From contig CM046882.1 in NCBI GenBank assembly GCA_025667525.1, forward strand, positions 215,744,592-215,808,591: DNA of 64,000 nt, in the 5' to 3' direction. Made by a program: the position numbers and the translations under genes. The DNA comes from Glebionis coronaria (lineage: Eukaryota > Streptophyta > Magnoliopsida > Asterales > Asteraceae). Below, in pieces: positions 1-9,209 of this stretch. The notes under the pieces are model-generated. The model saw nothing but the letters and a program-made list of their open reading frames with translations. It was not told where the DNA came from and did no database searches. Position 1 is the first letter of the stretch. Each line of letters starts with the position of its first letter.

Positions 1-516
1 CTGTTGGGATTTTGTCATTAATGAGTGGCGGCTGAGTGGGAAATTAATGCTTGTGATTTGGAAATCCTTGTGCCCATTTTGCTTGCTTCTCATTGGTTGA
101 AATTGTATCACATGGATTGAACTTGTATTTATTTCCAAGATAGGCAGATTTGGCCCCTAGACTTTGGCAGATTGCACTTAAAGGCTTGTAACTTCATTTC
201 TTTGGCACTTTTAGTCCTTCAAACTTCATTCTTGAGTAGAATTGGTCCTTTGACTAAGTTGACTTGAAAGTTGACCTTGTTTGCCAAGATAGGTCCTTGT
301 ACTTCAAAGTCTTGTCACTTTTGATCCTTCTTTGTCTTTTTCATCAATTTAAGCTTGATTATTCCTTGTTTGCTTGAAAATGTATCCTTTTACCTACACA
401 AGTGTACACAAACACAAACATACCACATAACACTATTTTTGCAAGATAAATTGGTATTTTGCTTCATGTTTTAGGGTTATTTGTTGATAAATTGATATGA
501 GTTTAAGCTCATATCA
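1..516 (-). repeat. Element B 3' LTR (partial)
   Basis: Positions 1-505 match 27067-27629 with only a handful of substitutions seen by eye and one 58-bp deletion near position 280. In element orientation the LTR starts at 516 with TGATATGAG, directly after the PPT. Its first 24 bases form a near-perfect inverted repeat (493-516, arms TGATATGAG and CTCATATCA). The rest of this ~3 kb LTR lies left of the window. Confidence 0.9.
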
Positions 517-530
517 AATCCCCTACACTT
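517..530 (-). other. Element B polypurine tract
   Basis: On the minus strand AAGTGTAGGGGATT ends exactly where the LTR begins. This is where RNase H would leave the primer for plus-strand DNA. Element A has the near-identical AAGTGTAGGGGGTT in the same place (13301-13314). Confidence 0.85.
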
Positions 531-1198
531 GAACATTGTCATGTCCTCATGCAATTCTATATATTTTAAAGCACAAATTTACATTTTCCTCATAATTAAC
601 CCACCTTGGCCATATGGAATGCATCTACACTACTCTAAACTACATGATGCATGATTTTGACTTTTAAAAATGCAATGAACAAAATACAATTCTATCTGTA
701 TCTTTTTGATTTTTCTTGAAATGGTTTTAATGGAAATAACTCATAAAGAATTCAATGACTTAGATTAGGGCTTTGGTACCATGGACACTTATCACCCTCA
801 AGTTTCACTTTCCCCATACCAAGCTTACAAATGGGATCATTGTTTTCACAAGTAAAAAAGTGCATCAACTTATTCATGACAATTAAATGTGGAACCGGTT
901 ATTATTTGAGCAAATTGCTTGTGGGCAAATTTGTCATTATTTAAAGCGTGAAGTATAAGAAATGTAAAATCCAAATATAAGGAAGCACGGTTTTAATCCT
1001 AAGTAATCCTCTCATCCATTACTTGAAAAACCGCTCACAATTAATACAAGTCCGTTTCAAGAGTAATAAGTCATTCGCCTTATGTGTAAAATCCTCATGT
1101 CATGCTTTCATAAGTAGCTACACACTCGCTAAGGAAAGAAAAATAAAACTCACGCAATAATTTACATCCGCCATCTTTTTGAGACTTTGGATCTTCAA

Positions 1199-1273
1199 CC
1201 CCGCAACCCGTCAAGGTAATATTGGATTGGAGCAATCTATTGAATCCCCGCAACCCGTCAAGGTAATATTGGA
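1199..1273. repeat. 28-bp direct repeat, period 47 bp
   Basis: The string beginning CCCCGCAACCCGTCAAGG occurs at 1199-1226 and again, perfectly, at 1246-1273. It lies in B's 3' non-coding region. No equivalent was found at this place in element A. Confidence 0.85.
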
Positions 1274-2136
1274 ACTCAATAGTCACTATAATTAACACCA
1301 CACTGCCCCTCTTGGGAGTCTTGTATATATATTTTTTTTCTTTTCTATTTCTTTTTCTCTTTTTTTTTTCTTTTTCTAGCCACTCATTTTTTTTATAAGC
1401 CGCTCTTATTTTTCTTTATTCCTCACTAAGAAATTTAAAAAGAATAAAAGGAAAAACACACGCTAAATATTGAGCATGACATAAGTCTTGTACACATAAA
1501 ACGTTCTAACTTAGAATCTTAAAACGTACTCATACCAACCATGAATGATTAGACAAAAATGCATAAGAGATTACAAACCAATTAAAACCGTTCTTGATTA
1601 TTTATTAACAATTATATACATGCGAAGAAAATAGAGGTAAAGAAGAGAAGGGTTTAGCCACAAGTAATTATCATGAAGTTTATCTAGCCCTTTTATACTT
1701 GCTTCAACTCTATCATTTCCCATTCTCCACAAATTTAAAATTTCAAATAATGAGATTGGTGGATGCTTAGCCTAATAGACCAATGAAGGACTACATGGTT
1801 AAGGATACTTGCTAGAGAGTGCTAAAATAAGCAAACTCGGGTTGAGTCAAAATATCCATGGCGGGCCTAAAATATCCATGGCAGGCCTAAAATAAGCAAA
1901 CTTGTTAAACCATGTTTTTATTATATTTTTTTCTTTTTATATATTTTTGATGAAAAATAAGAGAAGAAATATATACAAGGCAAATGTATTATGCAAAATG
2001 GTTTATGCAAAAATTATGAATGCATATTTTTGTTGGCCAAAGTAGATCAAAAATTTGAAAAATGTTGAAAAATCAATTTTCCATGTTATCATGCAAGACA
2101 ATGACAAGTTCTAGGTAAGGTCACTTCGATAGAAGA

Positions 2137-2209
2137 CCCCCCTACACTTAAGCTAAACATTGTCCTCAATGTTTAAGAGCATGGAAGTATAAAAACTTCC
2201 CCTACACTT
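2137..2209 (-). promoter_or_regulatory. Twin PPT-like motifs around a hairpin (element B)
   Basis: On the minus strand, AAGTGTAGGGG at 2199-2209 is followed by a perfect 9-bp stem, TAAACATTG / CAATGTTTA with a 4-nt loop (2154-2175), and then AAGTGTAGGGGGG at 2137-2149. Beyond that comes the small stem TTC-TATC-GAA. Element A has the same order at 11605-11685, with a different loop sequence but the same stem. Function is unknown; an internal plus-strand priming site is one possibility. Confidence 0.65.
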
Positions 2210-2517
2210 ATGACAATGAATAGACTTTGCTTAACCCAAGTTAAGGAAAGGACAACTATTAGTGAAATCATGTTTAAGCACAAGGTGTCGATGAAAAATC
2301 ACTATAGTAACGAAGTGAACCGGATACAAGGGCCTCCTCCATAAGCTCCAAAGCATGAGATGAGTGAGCAACCCTACAAACAAGCATGAAGACAAAAGAA
2401 GGTCTCCCCTACACTTATCTCCAAGTCTATCCCTTTATTTCTACCCTACAACACTCTAAACCTAGTTATACGATGCTTGAGTTAATGAGTCTCTAGCTCG
2501 ACTCGTCCCTCAATGAA

Positions 2518-3709
2518 TCAATTCATGGGGAAAATGGGGATCTCTTGGACCATTTCAACGGAAATGTCCTCCCCAAAGTAATGCTTAACACGGTGACCAT
2601 TCACTTTGAAATTTGGACCATCGGGTTGGGACAACTCAATAGTTCCATATGGAAACACTTGAGCAATAGTGAATGGACCGGACCATCTCGACTTAAGCTT
2701 GCCCACAAAAAGTTTCAATCTTGAGTTAAAGAGGAGAACCGGCTCTCTAACTTTGAACTCACGATTCTTGATCTTAACATCATGCAATTTCTTAGTCTTT
2801 TCCTTGTAAAGCAAAGAATTTTCATAGGCATTAGCTCTCAATTCATCCATCTCATTGAGTTGATCTTTCCTATAGGAACCGACTTGGTTTAAATCAAAGT
2901 TAGCCCATTTGAGAGCCCAAGATGCCTTGTGTTCTAACTCAAATGGGAGGTGGCACGCTTTTCCATAGACAAGCCTATAAGGAGTACAACCAATTGGTGT
3001 TTTAAAAGCCGTCCTAAACGCCCACAAAGCATCATCAAGCTTATCCGACCAAGAAGCTCGATGCTCTCCCACCGTTATCTCTAGAATTCTCTTCAAACCA
3101 CGATTTGTGACCTCGGTTTGACCATTTGTTTGAGGGTGATACGCGGTAGAAAGTCTATGATTAACTCCATACTTCTTCATCACTCTCGTGAATTGATCAT
3201 TACAAAAGTGCGTACCACGATCACTTATGATGGCCCGAGGTACACCAAATCTAGCAAACAATTGTTTCAAAAACTTCACAACAACTCTAGCATCATTAGT
3301 AGGTAAGGCTTTAGCCTCCACCCATTTGGACACATAATCCACCGCTACAAGTATATACTTATTTCCCTTAGAGGATGGAAAAGGTCCCTTGAAATCAATG
3401 CCCCACACATCAAATATCTCACACTCTTGGATAAAATTTTGTGGCATCTCATCACGTTGCGTAATTTTTCCTTGTCTTTGACACACATCACAAAATTTCA
3501 CCATTTCATGGGCATCTTTGTAAATGGAAGGCCAATAGTACCCCGAATCAAAGACTTTCTTGGCGGTATAGTTAGGCCCTAAATGTCCACCCGTAGGTCC
3601 TTTATGACACGCTTCTAAGATCTTAAATGCCCCGGGCCCATCTACACACCGTCTAATGATTTGGTCCGCACATTGCCTAAAAAGATATGGATCATCCCAA
3701 AAGTAGTAC
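2518..3709 (-). pseudogene. Element B pol, integrase portion
   Basis: This is the C-terminal part of B's gag-pol polyprotein, and it ends ...FPMN-stop at 2518. The frame stays open from 3709 down to the stop. Reading down it shows the zinc-binding HHCC domain (CHKGPTGGH ... CDVCQRQ), then the DDE integrase core with D in WGIDF, D in [11 protein letters not shown] and E after YHPQTNGQT, then the basic C-terminal region (NSRLKLF, W-S-G-P-F). It would insert element cDNA into chromosomes. The segment is cut at 3709 by element A and the frame resumes at 15042. It is not functional as it stands, because of the insertion and the upstream stops at 16232, 17348 and 17711. Family assignment is secure. 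Confidence 0.92.
3705..3709. repeat. Target site duplication of element A (left)
   Basis: AGTAC before the 5' LTR is repeated at 15037-15041 after the 3' LTR. A sixth base (T) also matches, so the boundary is ambiguous by one base. Confidence 0.9.
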
Positions 3710-4141
3710 TAATAAGTGTGAAAACACTTATCCTTTTACCACTTATTTCCAATAATAACAAGACCAAAACGTGTGATTTATGTCGTAAAAGTCGGAATTA
3801 TGCGTGGTTTGTGTTTTTATTGTGTTTTTGGACCAAAATATGAAAAAGGAAGAAAACACGGGTTTTCACGGGCTTTTATCGAAGAAAACGGGAAAAGACG
3901 AAGTCAAAAGATCAAGAGTGCGAAAAGAACGGAAGTCCAAGGCCTATTCTGAAGATTTATCGAAGAAAAAGTCTAAAGGCGGAAGTTTAACGAAGTCGAA
4001 GAACTTAAGTCCAATAGAAGAAGAAAATTAAAAGACAAGTTCAAATCCCGAGACGACAAAGACAAAGAATTAAAGTCGAGTCGAGAAAACGTGAAGAAAG
4101 CAAGAAAGAAGATGCAACACATGCACTCCTTCCACCTTCCC

Positions 4142-4149
4142 TATAAATA
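4142..4149 (+). promoter_or_regulatory. TATA box of element A 5' LTR
   Basis: TATAAATA in the context CCC-TATAAATA-CCC. The second LTR has the same at 13746-13753. Transcription would start ~30 bp downstream, placing the TTCCGAT array in the transcript leader. Confidence 0.65.
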
Positions 4150-4732
4150 CCCTCATAATAGTCATTAGGAGGGTGGTTAGATAGTTTTAGTTAATTTTCA
4201 CTTTTTCATTTTCTTTCTAGTTTTAGAGAGAGAAAGTCTTAAACTTTCTCTCACCAAGTTTCATATTTTCTTTTAATCTTTCAAGATTAAATACTTTGTA
4301 TTGATTATTTTCAATAATCAAGTTCATTTTAAGCTTTTAATCCTTAATCTCATTCTACTTTTCTTTGATTTTAGATTGATTTTGGTGCGATTATCATATG
4401 ATCCGTGTTGTTCTAAATGATTTCGTACTTAAAAAGTTAATCTTTTGATCATTTCATAAGCTTTCATTTGATTAAGCTTTAAGACTTTTGTGCTTATTGG
4501 CTTACTTTTATGATTAGCTTATTCACTTTATAAAAAGTTTTCTTAAAAAGTTTATGTTTTTATTGTGTGATCCAAAAAGTTGTTTAATTTGAGGTTGGAT
4601 AAGTTGTGATAAGTGCTTATTATATCCGTTTAATCCTTGATTCGTTTTAGTTTGGTGTTAAGCTTGTTAACATAGCTTATTCATTGGCTTATAACCGAAT
4701 CCCTTAGATTTCGGAGAGGGTGATAAACCCCT

Positions 4733-5107
4733 TTCCGATTGACCTATTCCGACCAGCCCACCCCTCTTTCCAATTGAGTCCAATCGGAAAAGGGTTTTCT
4801 TTTTCCGATCAGCACGTCTTATATTCCGATTTGGGTGAGTTCCCAACTTTTCGATTGTTTGCATTTGTTATACATTCCGATCGGGGCTCTTGTCCCACAT
4901 TCCGATTGACCCCCCTTTTCCATTTATTCCGATTGCCCCTTTTCCCTGTTATTCCGATTGGGTTGACTTTGGATTTTCCGCTTGGGACCTTCGTTTGCCA
5001 ACATTCCGACAGCCTCTTTTCACATATTCCGATCACCAGATCGGAACACATTCCGATCTGGGTTTGTTTTGGCTTATTCCGATTTAGTTGTTTTGGTGTA
5101 TTCCGAT
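4733..5107 (+). repeat. TTCCGAT array, ~25-bp period (element A 5' LTR)
   Basis: Eleven exact TTCCGAT cores start at 4733, 4803, 4824, 4875, 4900, 4927, 4953, 5027, 5051, 5077 and 5101. Near-matches fill gaps at ~4849, ~4977 and 5003. From 4824 to 5101 this makes twelve units 24-27 bp apart. The sequence between cores is not conserved. Inverse copies (ATCGGAA) occur near 4783 and 5040. The other LTR repeats the array. Confidence 0.85.
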
Positions 5108-5435
5108 CTCACTTTCTTTTAGTACTTTTCAACTAAGTTCTTATTTTTATAAAATTTTCCAAGTGTTAGTTTTATTTAGTGTGCTACTACTTCTCCAATA
5201 TTACCTTTAAGTTTATAAGCATTTATTTTTACTCGTCATTTTAATATTAATCTTTATTCTTCCATTTTACTCAACGACACTTTAATTACTTGCTAATAGT
5301 TTAAAATAGACAAACAAACCAAACCATTCTCTTGATTCACCAAAAGACGATTGAGTCACACTTAAGACCGGTTTTCAATTCGAAAAGATCAGAACAACGA
5401 ATTTTGATACTAGGGGTAAAAAGCTAAGTATTAAA

Positions 5436-5450
5436 TGGCGCCGCTGCCGG
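5436..5450 (+). other. Primer-binding site of element A (tRNA-Asp type)
   Basis: TGGCGCCGCTGCCGG, two bases after the LTR end. It fits the 3' end of plant tRNA-Asp except for C at position 9, where the usual Athila PBS has T. Element B has the same variant, and K shares it with one further change. Confidence 0.85.
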
Positions 5451-5684
5451 CTCTTTTCGTTACGATTAACGGTTTCTAGTGAGAGACGCATTGAAATTGG
5501 GGATCCGTTCTTTGAACGTTATTTTCATTGCTTTAAAATTTTTTTTTCAAAACTCCTAAAAAATATAAAACTCTTCAAAAATACAAAAACATTAAAAAAT
5601 CATTAAAAGCAATTCTTTTCAAAAGGTTTTGCACCAAAAAGATTATATAGATATTCTTTGTGTATATTTTTCTTTTGCAGGTGT
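5451..5684 (+). other. Element A leader with conserved hairpin
   Basis: An A/T-rich leader between PBS and gag. GGGATCCGTTC-ttt-GAACGTTATTTT at about 5500-5524 is conserved in B's leader, where the stem is longer (CGTTCAC / GTGAACG, 24541-24557). Placement downstream of the PBS suits a packaging or dimerisation signal (inference). TTTTCTTTTGCAG at 5668-5680, just before the gag ATG, looks like a 3' splice site. Confidence 0.55.
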
Positions 5685-7736
5685 ATGCGTACTAGATCTT
5701 CAAACTATTCTGAGCCCGAGACTCGTGAAGATTTAGATATGGCTGGTGTTAATAACAACAACAATGTCCACCTACCTGATTTACGGACAATGGAGGAATT
5801 GTGTCAACCCACCATGAACGGACGCGGAGGCCCGATTGCGCCGATGCACGTCACGGCTCAGGAGTTTTCGTTGAAGCATCACATGATCCAGCAAGTGCAA
5901 ACTAACCCATTTCATGGAATTCCGGATGATGATGCCAACAAACACCTCGACAAATTCATTACTATAACCCAAAGCATGAAGTGCTCCGGTGTTTCTATGG
6001 ATGACCTTCGCCTTCAACTCTTTCCCCACTCGCTTTCTCACCATGCCGAAAAATGGTTTGACCGTCTTCCTAAGAATTCTATTCATACGTGGAATGACAT
6101 GACTCAACGCTTTTTATCGCGCTACTTCCCTCCATCCATGGTCACTAGCCTTCGTAACCAAATCAGTGGATTCATGCAAGAGAATGATGAATCGCTTTTC
6201 GATGCTTGGGAACGGTACAATGATTTGATCGACCGCTGTCCAAATCACAATATGCTCCCCGTCACTCTCATTGACACCTTCTACAATGGTCTCACTTTTC
6301 GTGATCGTGACACGATCAATGCCGCCACCGGTGGTACTTTTATGAAAAGGAGACCGGAGGAGTGTCGAGAGTTGATTGAAAACATGACTACTCACCACAA
6401 GAATTGGGATTCATCCGCATCCTCAAGATCTAACACGAGAGTCAATGTTTCTTATACTACTTCCAATCCTGAGATATCCGATCTTACCCGACAAATCGCG
6501 AGTATGCACAAGGATTTCATGTCCATAGCCACAAACCAATTTCAACAAGCTAAAGCCGTTGCTATTTCTTGTGACACATGTGGTGGTCCTCATTCTTATA
6601 ATGATTATCCTTCTACCCAAGCCAATTTTTCTAAAAACGTTAACGCAGCTTACGACACTTATCCCACGGGAGGCTATCAAGCCCGCCCTCAAGGAGACCA
6701 TGGCCTGCTAAGTTATCGTTCCAACAATTATCTTGCTCCTCCCGGTTTCCCTCCTGCAAACCAAAACCAACAACAAAGCTACAACCAATCCCAACCTCGT
6801 GCAAACAATCAATATCAATCCCAACGAAACCCATACCCACCTCAAGGAAATTCTCAAGCTTACCAAGCTCCACCTCTCAATCAACCGATGGTAGTAAGTC
6901 CAGATGTCGAGACATTCATGAAGACTAATCGGGAGATGGTGACGAATCTTCAGAGTCAAGTCCGCAACTTGAAGGGAGAAATGGCAAAACAAGGGAACGA
7001 TATTCGAGCCGAGCTACGGAATGACATGGCCAAGCACAACAATGAAATTAATGCAAACATGAGAGACTCTTTTAATAATCAAGCGGTTCACCTTCGTGAT
7101 ATGATTGGTTCGCTCATCCAAGGTAATCAACCCTCTTCTTCGAGTACTCTTCCGAGTAATACCGTTGCGAATCCAAGAGGGGAGATGAAAGCAATCACCA
7201 CTCGTAGTGTAAAAGGTTATATGGAACCCGAGCTTCCTACACCTCCTCCCGTGATTATGAACATGGAAAAAGAGCAACTTTCCCCACCTCCTTCCCCTTC
7301 TATCCCCATTTCCCCACCACCTGTGGTTCTGAGTGATCCTATTCCCTTAAAGCCTTCTTCTTCATCCAATATACCTTATCCTTCAAGGTTGAGGAAAGAG
7401 AAGCAAAAGAGCAAGGATGATATTCAGGTTTCAAACTTTCTGAAAATGTTTAAACAATTGAATTTTAACATCTCCTTTGCCGAGGCTCTCGCTCACATGA
7501 CCAAATACGCTAAGATGTTTAAAGATCTTCTAAGTGATAAGGAAAAGCCTCTTGACATCGCTCAGACCCAACTTAATGAGAACTGCTCCGCAGTGCTCTT
7601 AAGGAAATTGCCCACCAAACTTGGTGATCCGGGTCACTTCTTGATTCCTTGCAACTTCCCGGGAGTAGAGAATTGCATGGCCCTATCCGATCTAGGTGCC
7701 AGTATAAACTTAATGCCTTTAAGTGTATGGAAGTAA
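5685..7736 (+). pseudogene. Element A gag and protease segment, ending in a stop
   Basis: ATG at 5685 (MRTRSSNYSE) is preferred because K's gag starts with the same MRTR; upstream codons lack an ATG. The gag core (FPHSLSHHAEKWF ... FPPSMVTSLRNQI ... RCPNHN) spans about 6010-6400 and would form the particle shell. A zinc knuckle near 6570-6610 (CDTCGGPH) has Tyr where the last Cys is expected. A Q/N/P-rich linker follows, then a PYPSRLRKEKQK basic stretch. The protease motif [13 protein letters not shown] lies near 7686. The segment ends in an in-frame TAA at 7734-7736, where B reads on. Confidence 0.9.
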
Positions 7737-9209
7737 TTATCTCTCCCCGAGCTAGTCCCCACCAAAATGACTTTGGAATTAGCCAACCGTACGGTTGCTT
7801 ATCCAGTGGGGATAGCCGAAGATGTCTTTGTTGGCGTTGACAAATTCACCTTCCCGGCGGATTTTGTTGTCGTTGACTACGAGATGGACCCTCGTGTTCC
7901 ATTAATCGTTGGACGTCCATTCCTGAGGACCGGTCGCACTCTCATTGATGTAGCCGCGGGCGAAATAATCATGAGAGTTGGTGACGATAAAATTGTCTTC
8001 AACATGGGTAAGATTTCTAAGCAACCTTATTCATATGAGAGTGTTAATGCTATTGATGTTCTCGATTAGGCTTGTGAAGAACATTTTCATGATGCTTGCA
8101 AAAGTACTCTCTATTCTCTACCCAATGTTGAGACCGTTGCCTCAATTGCTCCAGCATTGACTCCTTTTGGAGAAAGTGACTTGGATGATTTGGAAGCTAG
8201 CTTGGGTCCTCTTCATATTAAGTATGATAATTTGTCCACCAATTGGGACGAAGACATTCGTACTATTGAGAGACTTCTCAATGAGGACCCGTTGTCTCCT
8301 CCTTCTCCTAAAGAGGTGACTAATGATGATCCATCGTTAGTTTCACCATCTATTGAGGATCCTCCCACTCTCGAGCTTAAGGAACTACCTCCTCATCTTG
8401 AGTACGTTTTCCTTGAAGACGACGAGAAGTTACCGGTCATCATCGCAAAGGATCTGAAAGAAGACGAAAAAGCCCGACTTGTCGCCGTGTTGAAGAAGCA
8501 TAAAAGAGCTATCGCTTGGAAAATCTCCGACATCCGTGGAATTGATCCTCACTTCTGCACACATAAAATTCTCATGGAGGACGACTTTAAGCCCACAATT
8601 CAAAGCCAACGAAGGGTGAATCCTAAAATCCATGAAGTCATCAAAAAAGAGGTTATCAAACTTCTTGATGCGGGTATGATTTACCCTATTTCGGATTCAC
8701 CATGGGTTAGTCCAGTCCATTGTGTGCCTAAGAAAGGCGGAATCACCGTTGTGCCCAATGAAAACAACGAGTTGATTCCTACCCATCTCGTTACTGGGTG
8801 GAGAGTTTGTATAGACTACCGCAAACTCAATGATGCCACGAGAAAGGATCATTTCCCTCTACCTTTTATGGACCAAATGCTTGAACGTTTAGCGGGTAAT
8901 GAATATTACTGCTTTCTTGATGGTTTCTCGGGTTATTTCCAAATACCCATCGATCCCCAAGATCAAGAGAAGACAACATTCACTTATCCCTATGGCACAT
9001 TTGCTTACAAACGAATGCCTTTTGGCTTATGCAATGCCCCCGGGACTTTCAAAAGGTGCATGTTGGCTATCTTCCATGACATGGTTGAGCAAACCATGGA
9101 TGTCTTCATGGACGATTTCTCGGTCTTCGGGGATTCCTTCTCTTCTTGCCTTGCCAATTTGGAACGTATGCTTAAGCGGTGCGAAGACACTCGCCTTGTT
9201 CTGAATTAG
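7737..9209 (+). pseudogene. Element A protease tail and reverse transcriptase segment
   Basis: Same frame as the gag segment. First comes the rest of the protease region (ELVPTKMTLELANRT ... RVPLIVGRPFLRTGR), broken by TAG at 8067-8069. Next is an acidic linker, then the RT palm: GWRVCIDYRKLNDATRKDHF near 8797, FLDGFSGYFQIPI near 8917, FAYKRMPFGLCNAP near 9000 and the catalytic FMDD at ~9105-9116. RT copies the element RNA into DNA. A TAG at 9207-9209 cuts the thumb region where B has Trp. No frameshift separates this from its neighbours. Confidence 0.92.

Larger units (their letters stand above)
531..2517 (-). other. Element B 3' non-coding region
   Basis: About 2 kb between the integrase stop and the PPT with no credible ORF; the 68-codon frame at 1095-1301 is not supported. 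It holds three more copies of the PPT-like motif AAGTGTAGGGG (minus strand; at 2137-2149, 2199-2209 and 2406-2417), a perfect hairpin at 2154-2175, a 28-bp direct repeat with period 47 (1199-1226 and 1246-1273), a 20-bp tandem repeat near 1849-1888, and a pyrimidine-rich run at 1325-1380. Athila elements often carry long sequence or an env-like ORF here; I see no remnant of env. Confidence 0.75.
3710..5433 (+). repeat. Element A 5' LTR (1724 bp)
   Basis: It matches 13315-15036 over the full length. The ends are TAATA...TATTA, a 5-bp inverted repeat, not the usual TG...CA. The assignment rests on the flanking AGTAC duplication and on the PPT and PBS edges. The first ~22 bases hold a hairpin, ATAAGTGT-gaaa-ACACTTAT. 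A TATA box lies at 4142 and a ~25-bp-period TTCCGAT array downstream of it. ORFs at 3804-4031 (Lys-rich) and 4720-5136 also occur in the other LTR and are not credible genes. Confidence 0.93.

Noticed and set aside
1095..1301. Small ORF in B's 3' region
   Set aside because: Covers the 47-bp-period repeat; no conserved counterpart in A.
4733..5107. CRISPR-like array
   Set aside because: Core is only 7 bp, the locus is a plant LTR and no cas gene is present.
4720..5136. 138-codon ORF in A's LTR (and relatives in both LTRs)
   Set aside because: It is the translation of the TTCCGAT array, lies in an LTR and is also open on the other strand.
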